Positions 1-9,544 are shown, numbered from the stretch's first letter. The stretch is DNA of 64,000 nt from Anabaena sp. UHCC 0204 (GCF_009711975.1 NZ_VIKW01000007.1:62001-126000); one strand, 5' to 3'. Program-made: numbers and translations. Notes: generated by a model from the sequence alone, not told the origin.

Positions 1-1
1 T

Positions 2-3000
2 AAAGCCCAAAAACGCCGCAAATCTTGGAGAAGTTCTTTAGCTGCCAGTTTTATCCCTTTATTATTGGGGCTATTTCCCAACTTTGCCCAAGCACAATCA
101 ATTACACCAGCTAATGATAGTACAGGCACAATTATTAATAATCAGGACAATAATATTAATATTAGTGGAGGAAGTTTAAGCAGTGATAATACTAATTTAT
201 TCCACAGTTTCTCCCAATTTGGATTAGATGCCAATCAAACTGCTAATTTTCTTGCTAACCCACAAATTCAAAATATTTTAGGACGGGTAACAGGTGGCAA
301 TGCTTCTGTAATTAATGGCTTAATTCAGGTAACAGGTGGTAATGCCAATTTATATTTAATGAATCCAGCCGGAATTATTTTTGGTGGAAATTCTAGTTTA
401 AATGTTCCTGCTGCCTTTACCGCAACTACAGCTAATGGCATTGAATTTGCTAACAATCAATGGTTTAATGCTATTGGTACAAATAATTATAGTAATTTAC
501 TTGGTAATCCTACAGGTTTTGGTTTTACAACTAATCAACCAGGTAGTATTTTTAATGCCGGAAATTTAGCAGTTGGGGAAGGGCAAAGTCTCACCTTATT
601 AGGTGGTACTGTTATGAATACAGGGACAATAACTGCTCCTGGTGGTAACATCAAAATTATGGCAGTCCCTGGAGAGAAAATTGTCAGAATTACTCCAGAA
701 AATAGTTTATTGAGTGTAGATTTACCACTAGATACACAATCTCAAATTAATCCTCAAGTATTCTCACCTCTTTCTTTACCACAACTGCTTACGGGTGGAA
801 ATCTTGCTGCTGCAACAGGATTTGCTGTAGAAAATGGGGAAATTAAGCTGACGAGTACAAATACAGTTATTCCTACTAATCCTGGTACAACTATTGTTAG
901 TGGAGAAATATCAGTTGCTAACTCTAATAATACTAATAATACTAATAATACTACACCAGAAATTCAGATTTTAGGCGATCGCATAGCCCTATTCAATGCC
1001 AACATCAATGCTAATGGTGTCAACAGTGGTACGGTTCTGATAGGGGGAGATGATCAAGGACAGGGAACAGTCCCCACAGCAACCAGTACCTTTGTTAGCA
1101 GTGACTCTATTATTACTGCTAACGGCTTACAAAACGGTGGTAAAGTCATAGTTTGGGCGGATGATGCTACCCGCTTTTTTGGTACTATTAGCGCCAAAGG
1201 TGTTAATGGTGGTTTCGTAGAAACTTCTGGTAAAAACTTCTTAGATGTCAATGGTGCAACAGTTGATGCTAGTGGTAGCAATGGACAAGCAGGAACTTGG
1301 TTACTAGATCCGACTAATATCAATATTGTCACTGCTGGTACAGGAACTTTAACTGGTGGTATTTTTGATCCAGCCACTAATAGTACCATTGCTCCCACTA
1401 CCATCGAATCGGCTTTAAATAGTGGTACAAATGTCACTATCACGACTGCTGGTGGTACAGGTGGTAGTGGTGATATTACGTTGACTAATTCCATTGGTCA
1501 AACATTAGGAGGAAGTGCATCTCTAACACTGACGGGACGGCGATTTTTTCGGGGTCCCTATGGCACAATTAATATGAATAGCACGGGTGCATTGACGTTT
1601 AACATAAATCAGGTTAATCCAGAAACAATAGCACCTAATAGTTCAATTCAGAATGCCATTAATGCTATTGGTACTGTAGCAGGAGGTACAACAATTAACC
1701 TGGGTGCAGGTACTTATACAGGGAATACAGTCTTTATTAATCAACCCTTGACTATAAATGGGGCTGGTTTAACTAATACAATACTGGATGCTCAGAACAA
1801 TAACTCTGTGTTTCAGATATCTAGTTCTGATACAGTTACTCTCAATAACTTTTCTATTCTTAATGGCAATGCAAGTTCTTTCTATGGTAGTGCTATTTAT
1901 AACACAACCTCAAATACACTAAATATTAATAACCTTGCCTTCAATAATAATTCTGCTCCTTCTAACGGTGGTGCTATCTACAATTCAGGTGGTACTATAA
2001 ATATTATTAATAGTACCTTTAATAATAATAATTCTGCTTTTTCTGACGGTGGCGCTATTTACAATTCAAGTGGAACTGTAAATATTACTAATAGCATCTT
2101 TAGTAATAACACTGCAATCAACAATGGTGGTGCTATTTATAATTCTTCTGGCACAGTAACTATCAACAATAGTACCTTGAGTGGAAATTCATCCACATCT
2201 GATGGTGGTGCTATTTATAATTCTTTTGGTACAGTAACCATTAACAATAGTACCTTGAGTGGAAATTCATCCACATCTGATGGCGGTGCTATTTATAACC
2301 AAGGTGGTGACGGTGGTATAGTATTTGTTCGTAATAGTACCTTTAGTGGTAATCAAGCAACTGACGGTGGAGCTATCTATAATCTTGCTGGAACTATAAG
2401 TGTTATCAGCGGTACTTTAAGTAGTAATACTGCAACTAATCTTGGTGGAGGTATTTACAACTCAAGTGATGGAAACATCTTACTTAAAAATACTATTGTA
2501 GCAGGTAATACAAGCTCTACAAGTCCTGATATTTTTGGAAGTGTTGATTCTCCGAGTAACTACAATCTCATTGGTAATGGTACTGGGATTGGTATCAACA
2601 ACGGCGACAATGGTAATTTAGTAGGCTCTAATATTGCACCAATTGATCCTAAATTAGCAGTATTAGGAGATTATGGTGGTACAACTCAAACCATGGCTTT
2701 ATTACCAGATAGTCCTGCTATTAATACCGCTATTTTAGATAATGATTTTACTACAGATCAACGTGGTATTAGTCGTTTTCAAGGTGCAGCACCGGATATT
2801 GGGGCATTTGAGGTAGTGGGTTATACCCTTACGCCTATTGCTGGTTCGGGACAAAGTACCACTGTAAATACTACTTTTGGCACGAATTTACAGGCAGAAG
2901 TAACAGAAGATGGTTTTAATAAAGCAATTCCTAATGTAAGTGTGACTTTTAATGCTCCCGGTAGTGGTGCAAGTGCAAGTTTTACTGGTAGTAATACTTT

Positions 3001-4444
3001 AATTACTGATAATAGCGGAATTGTATCTATTCCTGTGACAGCAAATTCTATTGCTGGGAGTTACAGCATTAGTGCTAATAATGGGATTTTAACTCCGGCA
3101 AATTTTAGTTTAACGAATCAAAGTCAAGAGGATAATTCTTTTGAACCCACGACAATTATTGACACAAACTTAGGTAAAACTTCCATATATAAAGAAAATC
3201 AAACCAATTTCCCTGGAGAAATTGATGAAAAATTTACGGCTGAGTTTAAACAATATTTATCAATTGAAGAAAATATTGAAGTTGTATCTGTGAATGAATC
3301 CCGTGGAATCCTGTCGAAAATTAATAATGCAACTGGTGTTCAGCCAGCACTTATATATGTCAATTTTGTACCGACAACTATCTCAGGTGAAGCATCACAA
3401 ATTCTCAAATCTGATAGCGATCGCTTAGAATTATTAATTATCACTAGCAAGGGTGAACCAATTCGCAAAGTCATCAATGTGACTCGTTCTCAAGTTATAG
3501 AAGTCGCCAGAAGCTTTAGAAGCGCCGTTACAGATAACACCTTCCGTCGTAACTATAAGCAGCCAGGAAAACAACTGTACGACTGGCTAATTCAACCCAT
3601 AGAGTCAGAACTGCAACAGCAAAAAATAGATAATTTAGTATTTATCATGGATGGGGGATTGCGATCGCTTCCCATTGCTGCCTTGTATGATGGTGAAAAA
3701 CATCTTGTAGAACGTTACAGTGTTGGTTTAATGCCGAGTCTGAGCCTCACTGATACCAACTATGTTGATATTAAAAAAGCTCAAGTTCTAGGTATGGGTG
3801 CTTCCACATTCATTGATCAAGATCCCTTACCCGCCGTACCTACAGAATTATTAGCTATTACCAACCAACTATGGACAGGAAAATCATTCTTAAATGAAAG
3901 CTTTACCCTCAAAAATCTCCAAAACCAGAGAAAAGAAATCCCTTATGGCATTATTCACCTAGCTACTCATGGTGAATTTCAAAGCGGGTCCGCAAGTAAC
4001 TCCTATATCCAGTTGTGGGATACTCGGTTAAAAATGAATCAATTACGACAATTGGGTTGGAATAATCCCCCCGTGGAATTAGTCGTATTAAGTGCTTGTC
4101 GGACAGCCATAGGAGATGAACAAGCTGAATTAGGTTTTGCCGGTTTTGCAGTCCAGGCTGGTGCTAAGTCTGCATTGGCGAGTTTGTGGTATGTTTCTGA
4201 TGAAGGTACTTTAGGATTAATGAGTGAGTTCTATAAACAGTTAAAAACATCACCAATTAAAGCCGAAGCATTAAGGCAAGCTCAAATTGCTATGTTAACA
4301 GGAGAAGTCCGCATCCAAGATGGTAAATTACGGATTTCTCGCGGTGATGTGAATTTACCACCCCTATTGAAGAGAATTGGCAATAAAGATTTACAACATC
4401 CCTACTTCTGGTCTGCTTTCACTATGATTGGGAATCCTTGGTAA
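2..4444 (+). CDS. Secreted haemagglutinin-type beta-helix protein with C-terminal CHAT peptidase domain (5' end outside window)
   Basis: The frame is open to the left edge. Residues upstream of the TTG at 65 form a signal peptide (basic KRRK, hydrophobic core, cleavage after AQA), so the true start lies before the window. Numbering from codon 65, residues ~12-200 are a filamentous-haemagglutinin/two-partner-secretion domain with an NPAGIIFG motif. Residues ~500-830 hold many GGAIYNSxGT beta-helix repeats, ending in a DQRGxxRxxGxxPDIGAFE-type stretch typical of choice-of-anchor Q proteins. An Ig-like segment follows (~920-1015). A CHAT (caspase-like) domain fills ~1150-1459, with catalytic His1302 in HLATHGEF and Cys1345 in LSACRTA. 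Export would need a TpsB-type pore, not visible here. Substrates are unknown. Confidence 0.88.
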   Translation, partial: KAQKRRKSWRSSLAASFIPLLLGLFPNFAQAQSITPANDSTGTIINNQDNNINISGGSLSSDNTNLFHSFSQFGLDANQTANFLANPQIQNILGRVTGGNASVINGLIQVTGGNANLYLMNPAGIIFGGNSSLNVPAAFTATTANGIEFANNQWFNAIGTNNYSNLLGNPTGFGFTTNQPGSIFNAGNLAVGEGQSLTLLGGTVMNTGTITAPGGNIKIMAVPGEKIVRITPENSLLSVDLPLDTQSQINPQVFSPLSLPQLLTGGNLAAATGFAVENGEIKLTSTNTVIPTNPGTTIVSGEISVANSNNTNNTNNTTPEIQILGDRIALFNANINANGVNSGTVLIGGDDQGQGTVPTATSTFVSSDSIITANGLQNGGKVIVWADDATRFFGTISAKGVNGGFVETSGKNFLDVNGATVDASGSNGQAGTWLLDPTNINIVTAGTGTLTGGIFDPATNSTIAPTTIESALNSGTNVTITTAGGTGGSGDITLTNSIGQTLGGSASLTLTGRRFFRGPYGTINMNSTGALTFNINQVNPETIAPNSSIQNAINAIGTVAGGTTINLGAGTYTGNTVFINQPLTINGAGLTNTILDAQNNNSVFQISSSDTVTLNNFSILNGNASSFYGSAIYNTTSNTLNINNLAFNNNSAPSNGGAIYNSGGTINIINSTFNNNNSAFSDGGAIYNSSGTVNITNSIFSNNTAINNGGAIYNSSGTVTINNSTLSGNSSTSDGGAIYNSFGTVTINNSTLSGNSSTSDGGAIYNQGGDGGIVFVRNSTFSGNQATDGGAIYNLAGTISVISGTLSSNTATNLGGGIYNSSDGNILLKNTIVAGNTSSTSPDIFGSVDSPSNYNLIGNGTGIGINNGDNGNLVGSNIAPIDPKLAVLGDYGGTTQTMALLPDSPAINTAILDNDFTTDQRGISRFQGAAPDIGAFEVVGYTLTPIAGSGQSTTVNTTFGTNLQAEVTEDGFNKAIPNVSVTFNAPGSGASASFTGSNTLITDNSGIVSIPVTANSIAGSYSISANNGILTPANFSLTNQSQEDNSFEPTTIIDTNLGKTSIYKENQTNFPGEIDEKFTAEFKQYLSIEENIEVVSVNESRGILSKINNATGVQPALIYVNFVPTTISGEASQILKSDSDRLELLIITSKGEPIRKVINVTRSQVIEVARSFRSAVTDNTFRRNYKQPGKQLYDWLIQPIESELQQQKIDNLVFIMDGGLRSLPIAALYDGEKHLVERYSVGLMPSLSLTDTNYVDIKKAQVLGMGASTFIDQDPLPAVPTELLAITNQLWTGKSFLNESFTLKNLQNQRKEIPYGIIHLATHGEFQSGSASNSYIQLWDTRLKMNQLRQLGWNNPPVELVVLSACRTAIGDEQAELGFAGFAVQAGAKSALASLWYVSDEGTLGLMSEFYKQLKTSPIKAEALRQAQIAMLTGEVRIQDGKLRISRGDVNLPPLLKRIGNKDLQHPYFWSAFTMIGNPW

Positions 4445-4479
4445 AGTAGGTAATAAGAAAATAGGCTGAAAATAAAAAA

Positions 4480-4836
4480 ATGTCTAACAACCGTTCTGGA
4501 ATTTTTATTGGTGGTTTGATGTTAGGAGCAGCTATCGGCACTCTAGCCGGTTTGCTAGTTGCTCCACGAGCAGGACGCGAAACCCGTAAACTTATTAAAA
4601 AATCCGCCAATGCTATCCCCGAATTAGCCGAAGATATCTCTACTAGCGTGCAAATTCAAGCAGATCGTCTTTCTAGCAGCACCTTGCGAAATTTTGATGA
4701 TACTGTAGATAGATTTCGGGAAGCGATCGCTATAGGTATAGATGCTACCCAGCGCGAGAGCCAAAATTTCAACAAGCAAAATACTGTTGATATCAGCAGT
4801 ACCGCCGACATTGCCGATACTCTGACTCAAAACTAG
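4480..4836 (+). CDS. YtxH domain-containing protein
   Basis: 118 aa. Residues ~7-30 form a glycine/alanine-rich membrane segment (GIFIGGLMLGAAIGTLAGLL) followed by VAPRAGRETRKLIKKSA, the usual start of YtxH proteins. The rest is a predicted amphipathic helical tail. The family is associated with envelope or general stress in other bacteria, but its activity is unknown. It lies 35 bp after the CHAT gene and 23 bp before the DUF948 gene, on the same strand. YtxH and DUF948 proteins often pair, so the two probably form an operon. Confidence 0.8.
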   Translation: MSNNRSGIFIGGLMLGAAIGTLAGLLVAPRAGRETRKLIKKSANAIPELAEDISTSVQIQADRLSSSTLRNFDDTVDRFREAIAIGIDATQRESQNFNKQNTVDISSTADIADTLTQN

Positions 4837-4859
4837 AACGTTTATAAAATGGCATAACC

Positions 4860-5315
4860 GTGATTGATCCTTTATTTTGGCTGGGACTATCCATCCTCTT
4901 CGTTGCTACAAGCCTTACAGCCGTTTTGGTAGCAGCCATACCCGCCTTGCAGGAATTAGCCCGCGCTGCTCGCAGTGCTGAAAAATTCTTTGATACCCTT
5001 TCACGCGAGTTGCCACCTACTCTCAATGCTATCCGCAACACCAGCTTAGAAATAACAGACTTAACAGATGATGTCAGCGAAGGTGTCAAAAGCGCCAGTC
5101 AAGTTGTTAAACAATTTGATCAAAGTTTAGATAGCGCCAAAAAACAAGCAGAAAATATTCAAATTAGCACCCGGAGCGTCCTAGTTGGCTTTAAAGCAGC
5201 TTGGAAAAGCTTTACTCGCAAAAAACCCGTCAGAAGAAATCCTGAACGCTTATCAAGTAATGATAAACCATCTCTAACATTACGAGAACGGGAATCAAAA
5301 AGGCATGAAGGATGA
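4860..5315 (+). CDS. DUF948 domain-containing protein
   Basis: 151 aa with a GTG start. One N-terminal membrane helix (~6-28) is followed by an alpha-helical region rich in heptad-like spacing (~30-115) and a basic C-terminus (TRKKPVRRNPERLSS). This is the DUF948 layout: a membrane anchor plus a coiled coil related to methyl-accepting or LEA-like helices. The function is unknown. It lies 23 bp after the YtxH gene and is probably co-transcribed with it. Confidence 0.72.
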   Translation: MIDPLFWLGLSILFVATSLTAVLVAAIPALQELARAARSAEKFFDTLSRELPPTLNAIRNTSLEITDLTDDVSEGVKSASQVVKQFDQSLDSAKKQAENIQISTRSVLVGFKAAWKSFTRKKPVRRNPERLSSNDKPSLTLRERESKRHEG

Positions 5316-5472
5316 ATCAAAAATATTGACCATTCCCCAATTTCCAAATCAGATTTTGTTGAGATATCAATTATTAGAGTAAAGTAAAGAAGTGTAAAGA
5401 AGTATCACTTTTACCTTACTCTTTGAAAAGCACTTGTTCCATTTTACTCTTGACAATAGTATAAAAACGTTC

Positions 5473-6282
5473 ATGCACCTGTGTTTTTGGCGACGAATTT
5501 TAGTATCAATTGCCGTATTCTGCTTTGCTGGCTCAATTTGGGCAATTAATTCTCCATCAGCCCTAGCTTATGAAAATCCCGATTTACTACCCGGCTTTGT
5601 AACACCAGTAGTAGATTTAGCAAAAACTCTCCCTGACCCCCAAGAAGAAAAGCTAGTTAAAGAATTGGAGCAATTTGAAACTGATACTGGTTGGAAATTG
5701 CGCGTATTAACTCAATATGACCGCACTCCAGGCCGAGCAGTAATTAAATATTGGGGTTTAGATGACAAAAGCATTCTCTTAGTAGCAGATGCTCGTGGTG
5801 GTAACATCCTCAGCTTTAGCGTTGGTGATGCAGTTTATGAATTCTTACCCCGCACCTTCTGGATTGAACTCCAAACCCGCTTTGGTAACTTATACTTTGT
5901 CCGCGAAGAAGGAGAAGACCAAGCCATTCTTCAAGCTTTAGATTCAGTTAAAGGTTGTTTACTCAAAGGGGGTTGTAATGTAGTTCCTGGACTACCTAGA
6001 GAACAATGGATACTTACCCTTGTTACCTCCGCTGTCGGTGGCATTATTTGTGGTTTTGCGGCTCAACCCCGGAACGACAAACAAATAGTAGCTTGGCAAT
6101 GGGCGTTAATTTTCTCACCTTTATGGGGAATGTTGTTTATTGCCTTTGGTATTGCCCCAGTTATTACCCGTACAAGCGACTGGTTGCCTCTCGTTCGTAA
6201 TATTTCCGCTTTTGCTATTGGTGCTTTAGTAGCTTATTTATCACCTGCGTTCAGTCGTCCTTCTTCTAGTGCAGAATCCTGA
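5473..6282 (+). CDS. TPM-domain membrane protein (Psb32/TLP18.3-like)
   Basis: About 269 aa from the ATG at 5473. A longer frame from a TTG at 5434 is possible, but the ATG gives a clean signal peptide (RR, hydrophobic stretch, cleavage near SALA-YE). Residues ~35-170 resemble a TPM domain (PVVDLAKTLPDPQEEKLVKELEQ, then ILLVADARGGN). Two or three hydrophobic segments follow at the C-terminus. TPM proteins of the thylakoid lumen take part in photosystem II repair, and the domain has been reported to have acid phosphatase activity. Whether this paralogue does the same is an inference. Lumenal or periplasmic location with a C-terminal anchor is likely. Confidence 0.72.
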   Translation: MHLCFWRRILVSIAVFCFAGSIWAINSPSALAYENPDLLPGFVTPVVDLAKTLPDPQEEKLVKELEQFETDTGWKLRVLTQYDRTPGRAVIKYWGLDDKSILLVADARGGNILSFSVGDAVYEFLPRTFWIELQTRFGNLYFVREEGEDQAILQALDSVKGCLLKGGCNVVPGLPREQWILTLVTSAVGGIICGFAAQPRNDKQIVAWQWALIFSPLWGMLFIAFGIAPVITRTSDWLPLVRNISAFAIGALVAYLSPAFSRPSSSAES

Positions 6283-6296
6283 AATGTCATAGCGAT

Positions 6297-6345
6297 TATG
6301 GGGATTGGGAATTGGGGACTAGGGATTGGAGATTGGGAATAAATT
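6297..6345. repeat. Short tandem repeat tract (GGGGATTGGGAATT type)
   Basis: Degenerate copies of GGGATTGGGAATTGGG lie between the TPM-domain gene and the precorrin isomerase gene. It is one of several G/T/A-rich tandem tracts that occur only in spacers here. Confidence 0.6.
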
Positions 6346-6423
6346 CTTTTTGATGACCAATTACTCATGACTACGCACGGAAACTGATAAGCTAAAAGCT
6401 AATATATGAGAAGCTAAATAGCA

Positions 6424-7053
6424 ATGGAATGGCACGTAACTGATGCTCAAAGCTTGGCAATTATTGATAGTGAAATTGGTGATCATGTTTTTTCACCAGC
6501 AGAGTATGAAATCGTCCGGCGAGTAGTATACGCCACCTCTGATTTTGAGTATAAATCCTTAATACGTTTTTCAGAACAAGCCTTACAAGCTGGAGCAGCA
6601 GCCCTAGCAGCACGAACTACTATTGTGGTAGACGCGCCCATGGTGCAAGTTGGTATAGCTTATGACATTCAAAATACTTTTTCTAATCCAGTGTATTGCA
6701 GTATGGAAGCACTAACACGACCCCAAAAGGAAAAAACTCGCTCTGCTTGGGGTATTGAAACCCTAGCTAGGCGTTATCCAGAAGGGATTTTTGTAGTTGG
6801 TCAAGCACAAACAGCATTAACTGCACTGGTTGAATTAATTGAAGCTGAGGAAATCAGACCGGCTTTAATAATTGCTACTCCCGCAGGGTTTATTAATTTA
6901 GAAACTGCTAAGGAACGATTGCAAGAATCACTAGTTCCTTATATCACTATTGAAGGCCGCAAGGGCAATGCCGTCGTAGCTGCGGCTATTGTTGATGGCT
7001 TAGTTGATTTAGCCTGGCAAGCCTATGGACAAGATAGAACTGGTGGTGGGTGA
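6424..7053 (+). CDS. cobH: Precorrin-8X methylmutase-like protein (CobH/CbiC family)
   Basis: 209 aa, the usual length for the family. CobH/CbiC moves a methyl group from C-11 to C-12 of precorrin-8X, giving hydrogenobyrinic or cobyrinic acid in cobalamin synthesis. Family segments seen are AALAARTTIVVDAPMV (~58-73), KTRSAWGIETLA (~103-114), the glycine-rich VVGQAQTALTALVELIE (~123-139) and the C-terminal EGRKGNAVVAAAIVDGL. The segment that in CobH/CbiC usually reads IHxxxD, with the catalytic His, reads VVYATSDFEY here, with Tyr36 at that place. No other cob gene is next to it. A tandem-repeat tract starts directly after the stop. Confidence 0.82.
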   Translation: MEWHVTDAQSLAIIDSEIGDHVFSPAEYEIVRRVVYATSDFEYKSLIRFSEQALQAGAAALAARTTIVVDAPMVQVGIAYDIQNTFSNPVYCSMEALTRPQKEKTRSAWGIETLARRYPEGIFVVGQAQTALTALVELIEAEEIRPALIIATPAGFINLETAKERLQESLVPYITIEGRKGNAVVAAAIVDGLVDLAWQAYGQDRTGGG

Positions 7054-7062
7054 GGCTCTGGG

Positions 7063-7237
7063 AGGCAGGGGAGCAGGGGAGCAGGGGAGCAGGGGAGCAG
7101 GGGAGCAGGGGAGCAGGGGAGCAGAGGAGCAGAGGGGCAGAGGGGCAGAGGGGCAGAGGGGCAGAGGGGCAGGGGAGCAGAGGGGCAGGGAGAATATATT
7201 TTCAACGGACAACGGACAACTGACAACTGACAACTGA
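7063..7237. repeat. G-rich tandem repeat tract plus CGGACAACTGACAA repeats
   Basis: About 16 copies of GGGGAGCA / GAGGGGCA octamers (7063-7190) are followed by ACGGACAACGGACAACTGACAACTGACAAC (written here as units ACGGACA and ACTGACA). It fills the spacer between two convergent genes. Spurious reading frames of Leu/Pro/Cys repeats on the other strand are artefacts of it. Confidence 0.85.
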
Positions 7238-7240
7238 CTC

Positions 7241-7930
7241 CTATTCCCTATTTCCCTGTCGTCCTGAACGGCGGCGGGGTTTTCTTTCTTGTCCTTCACG
7301 TAAGCGCATACTGACTTCGTTAAAAAAGTCTTTGCGGACATAGGGATAATCACTAACCCATAGGTCACGACTAGGAATGTATATATCGCTGAATTCTTCT
7401 ATTGTGCTTAAATCAGGGCGATTTGACATGACCACCATTTCGGCTATTTGACCACGTGCGATCGCTTTGTGGGCAGGACGTAGTGGTGCTTCAAAATCAA
7501 CACTAAATCCTGTGTCGTCGCCTATTTCTAAGTTAATCCGCTTTTCGCGGTTTTCGATAATTACTAACTCACCTTTGCTGTTAACGGTTTCCTGTTTGCC
7601 CATTAACCGATCTGTGATCCACCAATCTAGCACTCGTCCCCGGAAAAACCCACTATATTTGTAACTGCGACATTTTTTATTGCGGATACTCGCTTGGAAT
7701 ATGGGATACCAGAGCCAAAAAAAAGCACCAAATACACCAAAACCGAATATTAACCCAAATTCTACTCTGAACAAGAATTGTATTAGCAAAAGCACAGCTA
7801 CGGTAACTACGGAAATTAGTATCCGCTGCAAAGAATTACTGAACTTCCCCCAATAGTATTTATATTGTGGACCAGACGCAATGAGGGGAATGATTTGTTC
7901 AAATTTTTGGCGAGTTAGGGGGACGAGCAT
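7241..7930 (-). CDS. Conserved cyanobacterial membrane protein of unknown function
   Basis: 229 aa. A hydrophilic start (MLVPLTRQKFEQIIPLIASGPQYKYYWGK, quoted in part) precedes two adjacent membrane helices (~36-78). A soluble domain of about 140 residues and a basic tail (RKPRRRSGRQ) follow. I recognise no enzyme motif. Similar proteins are sometimes labelled phosphate ABC transporter permease, which this sequence does not support, since it has only two helices. It lies 32 bp downstream of dapB on the same strand and is probably in its transcript. Confidence 0.72.
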   Translation of the reverse strand: MLVPLTRQKFEQIIPLIASGPQYKYYWGKFSNSLQRILISVVTVAVLLLIQFLFRVEFGLIFGFGVFGAFFWLWYPIFQASIRNKKCRSYKYSGFFRGRVLDWWITDRLMGKQETVNSKGELVIIENREKRINLEIGDDTGFSVDFEAPLRPAHKAIARGQIAEMVVMSNRPDLSTIEEFSDIYIPSRDLWVSDYPYVRKDFFNEVSMRLREGQERKPRRRSGRQGNRE

Positions 7931-7962
7931 ATTTTTGGCTTTTAGATAGGAAAATCGTAGTT

Positions 7963-8799
7963 CTAAAGAATTTTTTCTAATCCATATACTAATGACTTTA
8001 GCTGGTTGACTTTGCGAATGGCTAGTAATACTCCTGGCATATAACAGGCGCGATCGCTTGTATCATGACGTAAGGTATAAATTTGCCCGGCTGCACCAAA
8101 AATTACTTCTTGGTGGGCAATTAATCCTGGTAAGCGCACACTATGAATTCTAATCCCTTCGTCTGCTAAACTGCCTCTAGCCCCGGCTATTTTCTCAGTT
8201 TCTTCCACAATGGCGGTGTTAAAAGTTTTACCCATTTCCGCTAGGAGTTGGGCGGTTTGAATTGCTGTGCCGCTGGGAGCGTCGGCTTTTTGGTTATGAT
8301 GAAGTTCGATGATTTCTACATGATCAAAATACTGGGAAGCTCTAACTGCGGCTTCTTGTAGTAGTACCATGCCAATGGAAAAGTTAGGAATAATTAGACA
8401 ACCGGTACTAGCTTTTTCGGCAAAATCGGCTAATTGTTGGAGTTGTGCTGGACTTAAACCTGTAGTACCGACAACTGGACGAATTCCATAGGCGATCGCA
8501 CTCCGAATATTGTCATATACTGCGTCAGGATGGGTAAAATCAACTAATACCCCCGGTTGCATCTGTCTTTCCCCAGCTACATACCCCAACATCGGTTCTA
8601 ATTGATTGGTAATTGGAACTTCTAAGGGTTCACTTAAACCCGCTAGTTCCCCAGCGTCTTTACCTTGATGTTCAGGAGTCGTGTCAATTGCACCCAGTAA
8701 AATCAAATCAGATGCTTGGGCTACTGCTTTAATTACCTCACGTCCCATTTTACCAGCAGCACCATTGACAATAACGGGAATAGAAGTTTGATTGCTCAT
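7963..8799 (-). CDS. dapB: 4-hydroxy-tetrahydrodipicolinate reductase
   Basis: 278 aa. DapB reduces the dapA product to tetrahydrodipicolinate with NAD(P)H, a step in diaminopimelate (peptidoglycan) and lysine synthesis. The N-terminal nucleotide-binding motif [14 protein letters not shown] lies at ~9-22. The substrate-binding and catalytic motif [15 protein letters not shown] lies at ~173-187, with the catalytic His pair. Length is normal. A ribosome-binding sequence GAGGT sits 3 bases before the ATG. A probable IS-derived element begins directly upstream (about 8815), so the promoter may be within or beside it. Confidence 0.95.
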   Translation of the reverse strand: MSNQTSIPVIVNGAAGKMGREVIKAVAQASDLILLGAIDTTPEHQGKDAGELAGLSEPLEVPITNQLEPMLGYVAGERQMQPGVLVDFTHPDAVYDNIRSAIAYGIRPVVGTTGLSPAQLQQLADFAEKASTGCLIIPNFSIGMVLLQEAAVRASQYFDHVEIIELHHNQKADAPSGTAIQTAQLLAEMGKTFNTAIVEETEKIAGARGSLADEGIRIHSVRLPGLIAHQEVIFGAAGQIYTLRHDTSDRACYMPGVLLAIRKVNQLKSLVYGLEKIL

Positions 8800-8814
8800 A
8801 AGACCTCGCGGTAA

Positions 8815-9260
8815 GTGGGAAACTCAGTCACTTTAGTGCTGAGAGGGATGGTTCGACGCAGCTCACCAGCCGCGACTCAAGCGGGTTTAACCGCTTTGAA
8901 TATTTCTTCATTACCGCCTTGGAATCGGAAAATTTGGGGTACTTTTGTGATGTACTTTCAACGGGACAATTACCGATTCAAATTTTCCAACTCTGTACGC
9001 ATAATGTATTGCTCCGAAGTGCCTCCCATTTCTGGGGTAATGTTAGCTTTGACCAGTTATCAGAGCTTGTTAGGCTTGCAACACTGTTCCAGTGACCTTA
9101 GAACTGTTTAATCACAAGCGACAGAGCAGGGGACTAGCTACGCATCCACAGGGTGTCGTGACTCAAATAACGGCTACCGTGAGAGTAAACTCAGGGTGGT
9201 CTGGTCAGCACGGCTTACTTGATTACTCTTGCAAGCCCAGTCCCTTTAGGGCTGGGTTAC
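8815..9260. mobile_element. Probable non-autonomous IS200/IS605-type element
   Basis: Two look-alike 21-base hairpins bound this ~440-bp stretch: 8823-8843 (CTCAG, spacer, CTTTAG loop, CTGAG) and 9236-9256 (CCCAG, CCC, TTTA, GGG, CTGGG). They share the pattern CYCAGTCMCTTTAGKGCTGRG apart from a few bases. Imperfect subterminal palindromes are the hallmark of IS200/IS605 ends. The right hairpin is preceded by AAGCCCAG and followed by GGGTTACTGAC, like many IS605-type right ends. The inside (9110-9230) looks highly structured, and no TnpA or TnpB frame is recognisable. Confidence 0.45.
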
Positions 9261-9544
9261 TGACAGATTAAATAATTATTTTTAATTCAACACAGAAATT
9301 GTCTCACAAATGCCACTCATATATGCCTAAACTGGCAGTACGCCGGGAATTATTATTTCTTGTATACGAATAAACTAATCTGTGTCAGATGTAAACATAC
9401 AATAGTTGTTGATCTTGTCAAAAAAGTTAACTAACAATATAATCGAATTATTCTATTATATCAGAATTCTCATATTGCCTGTATATCTAAAGTTAAATTT
9501 ACAGTAATACACAACCGCATAATTTCGACTCAGGAGTTCAAACT

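Noticed and set aside
1054-1494. 146-codon frame on the minus strand
   Set aside because: It lies wholly inside the haemagglutinin/CHAT gene and reflects its biased repeats; no family resemblance.
7063-7190. CRISPR array
   Set aside because: Repeats are contiguous octamers without spacers. No cas gene or spaced direct repeats were found anywhere in the window.
7009-7368. Pro/Leu/Cys-repeat frames around 7009-7368 on both strands
   Set aside because: They are translations of the GGGGAGCA tandem repeat and the adjoining real gene.
8815-9111. 98-codon frame on the plus strand, and a second open frame over 8856-9092
   Set aside because: No ribosome-binding site or family match. The region fits an IS-type or structured non-coding element better.
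9110-9260. Possible cobalamin riboswitch, RNase P RNA, tmRNA or SRP RNA
   Set aside because: None of the conserved core sequences of these RNAs is present; only generic hairpins are seen.
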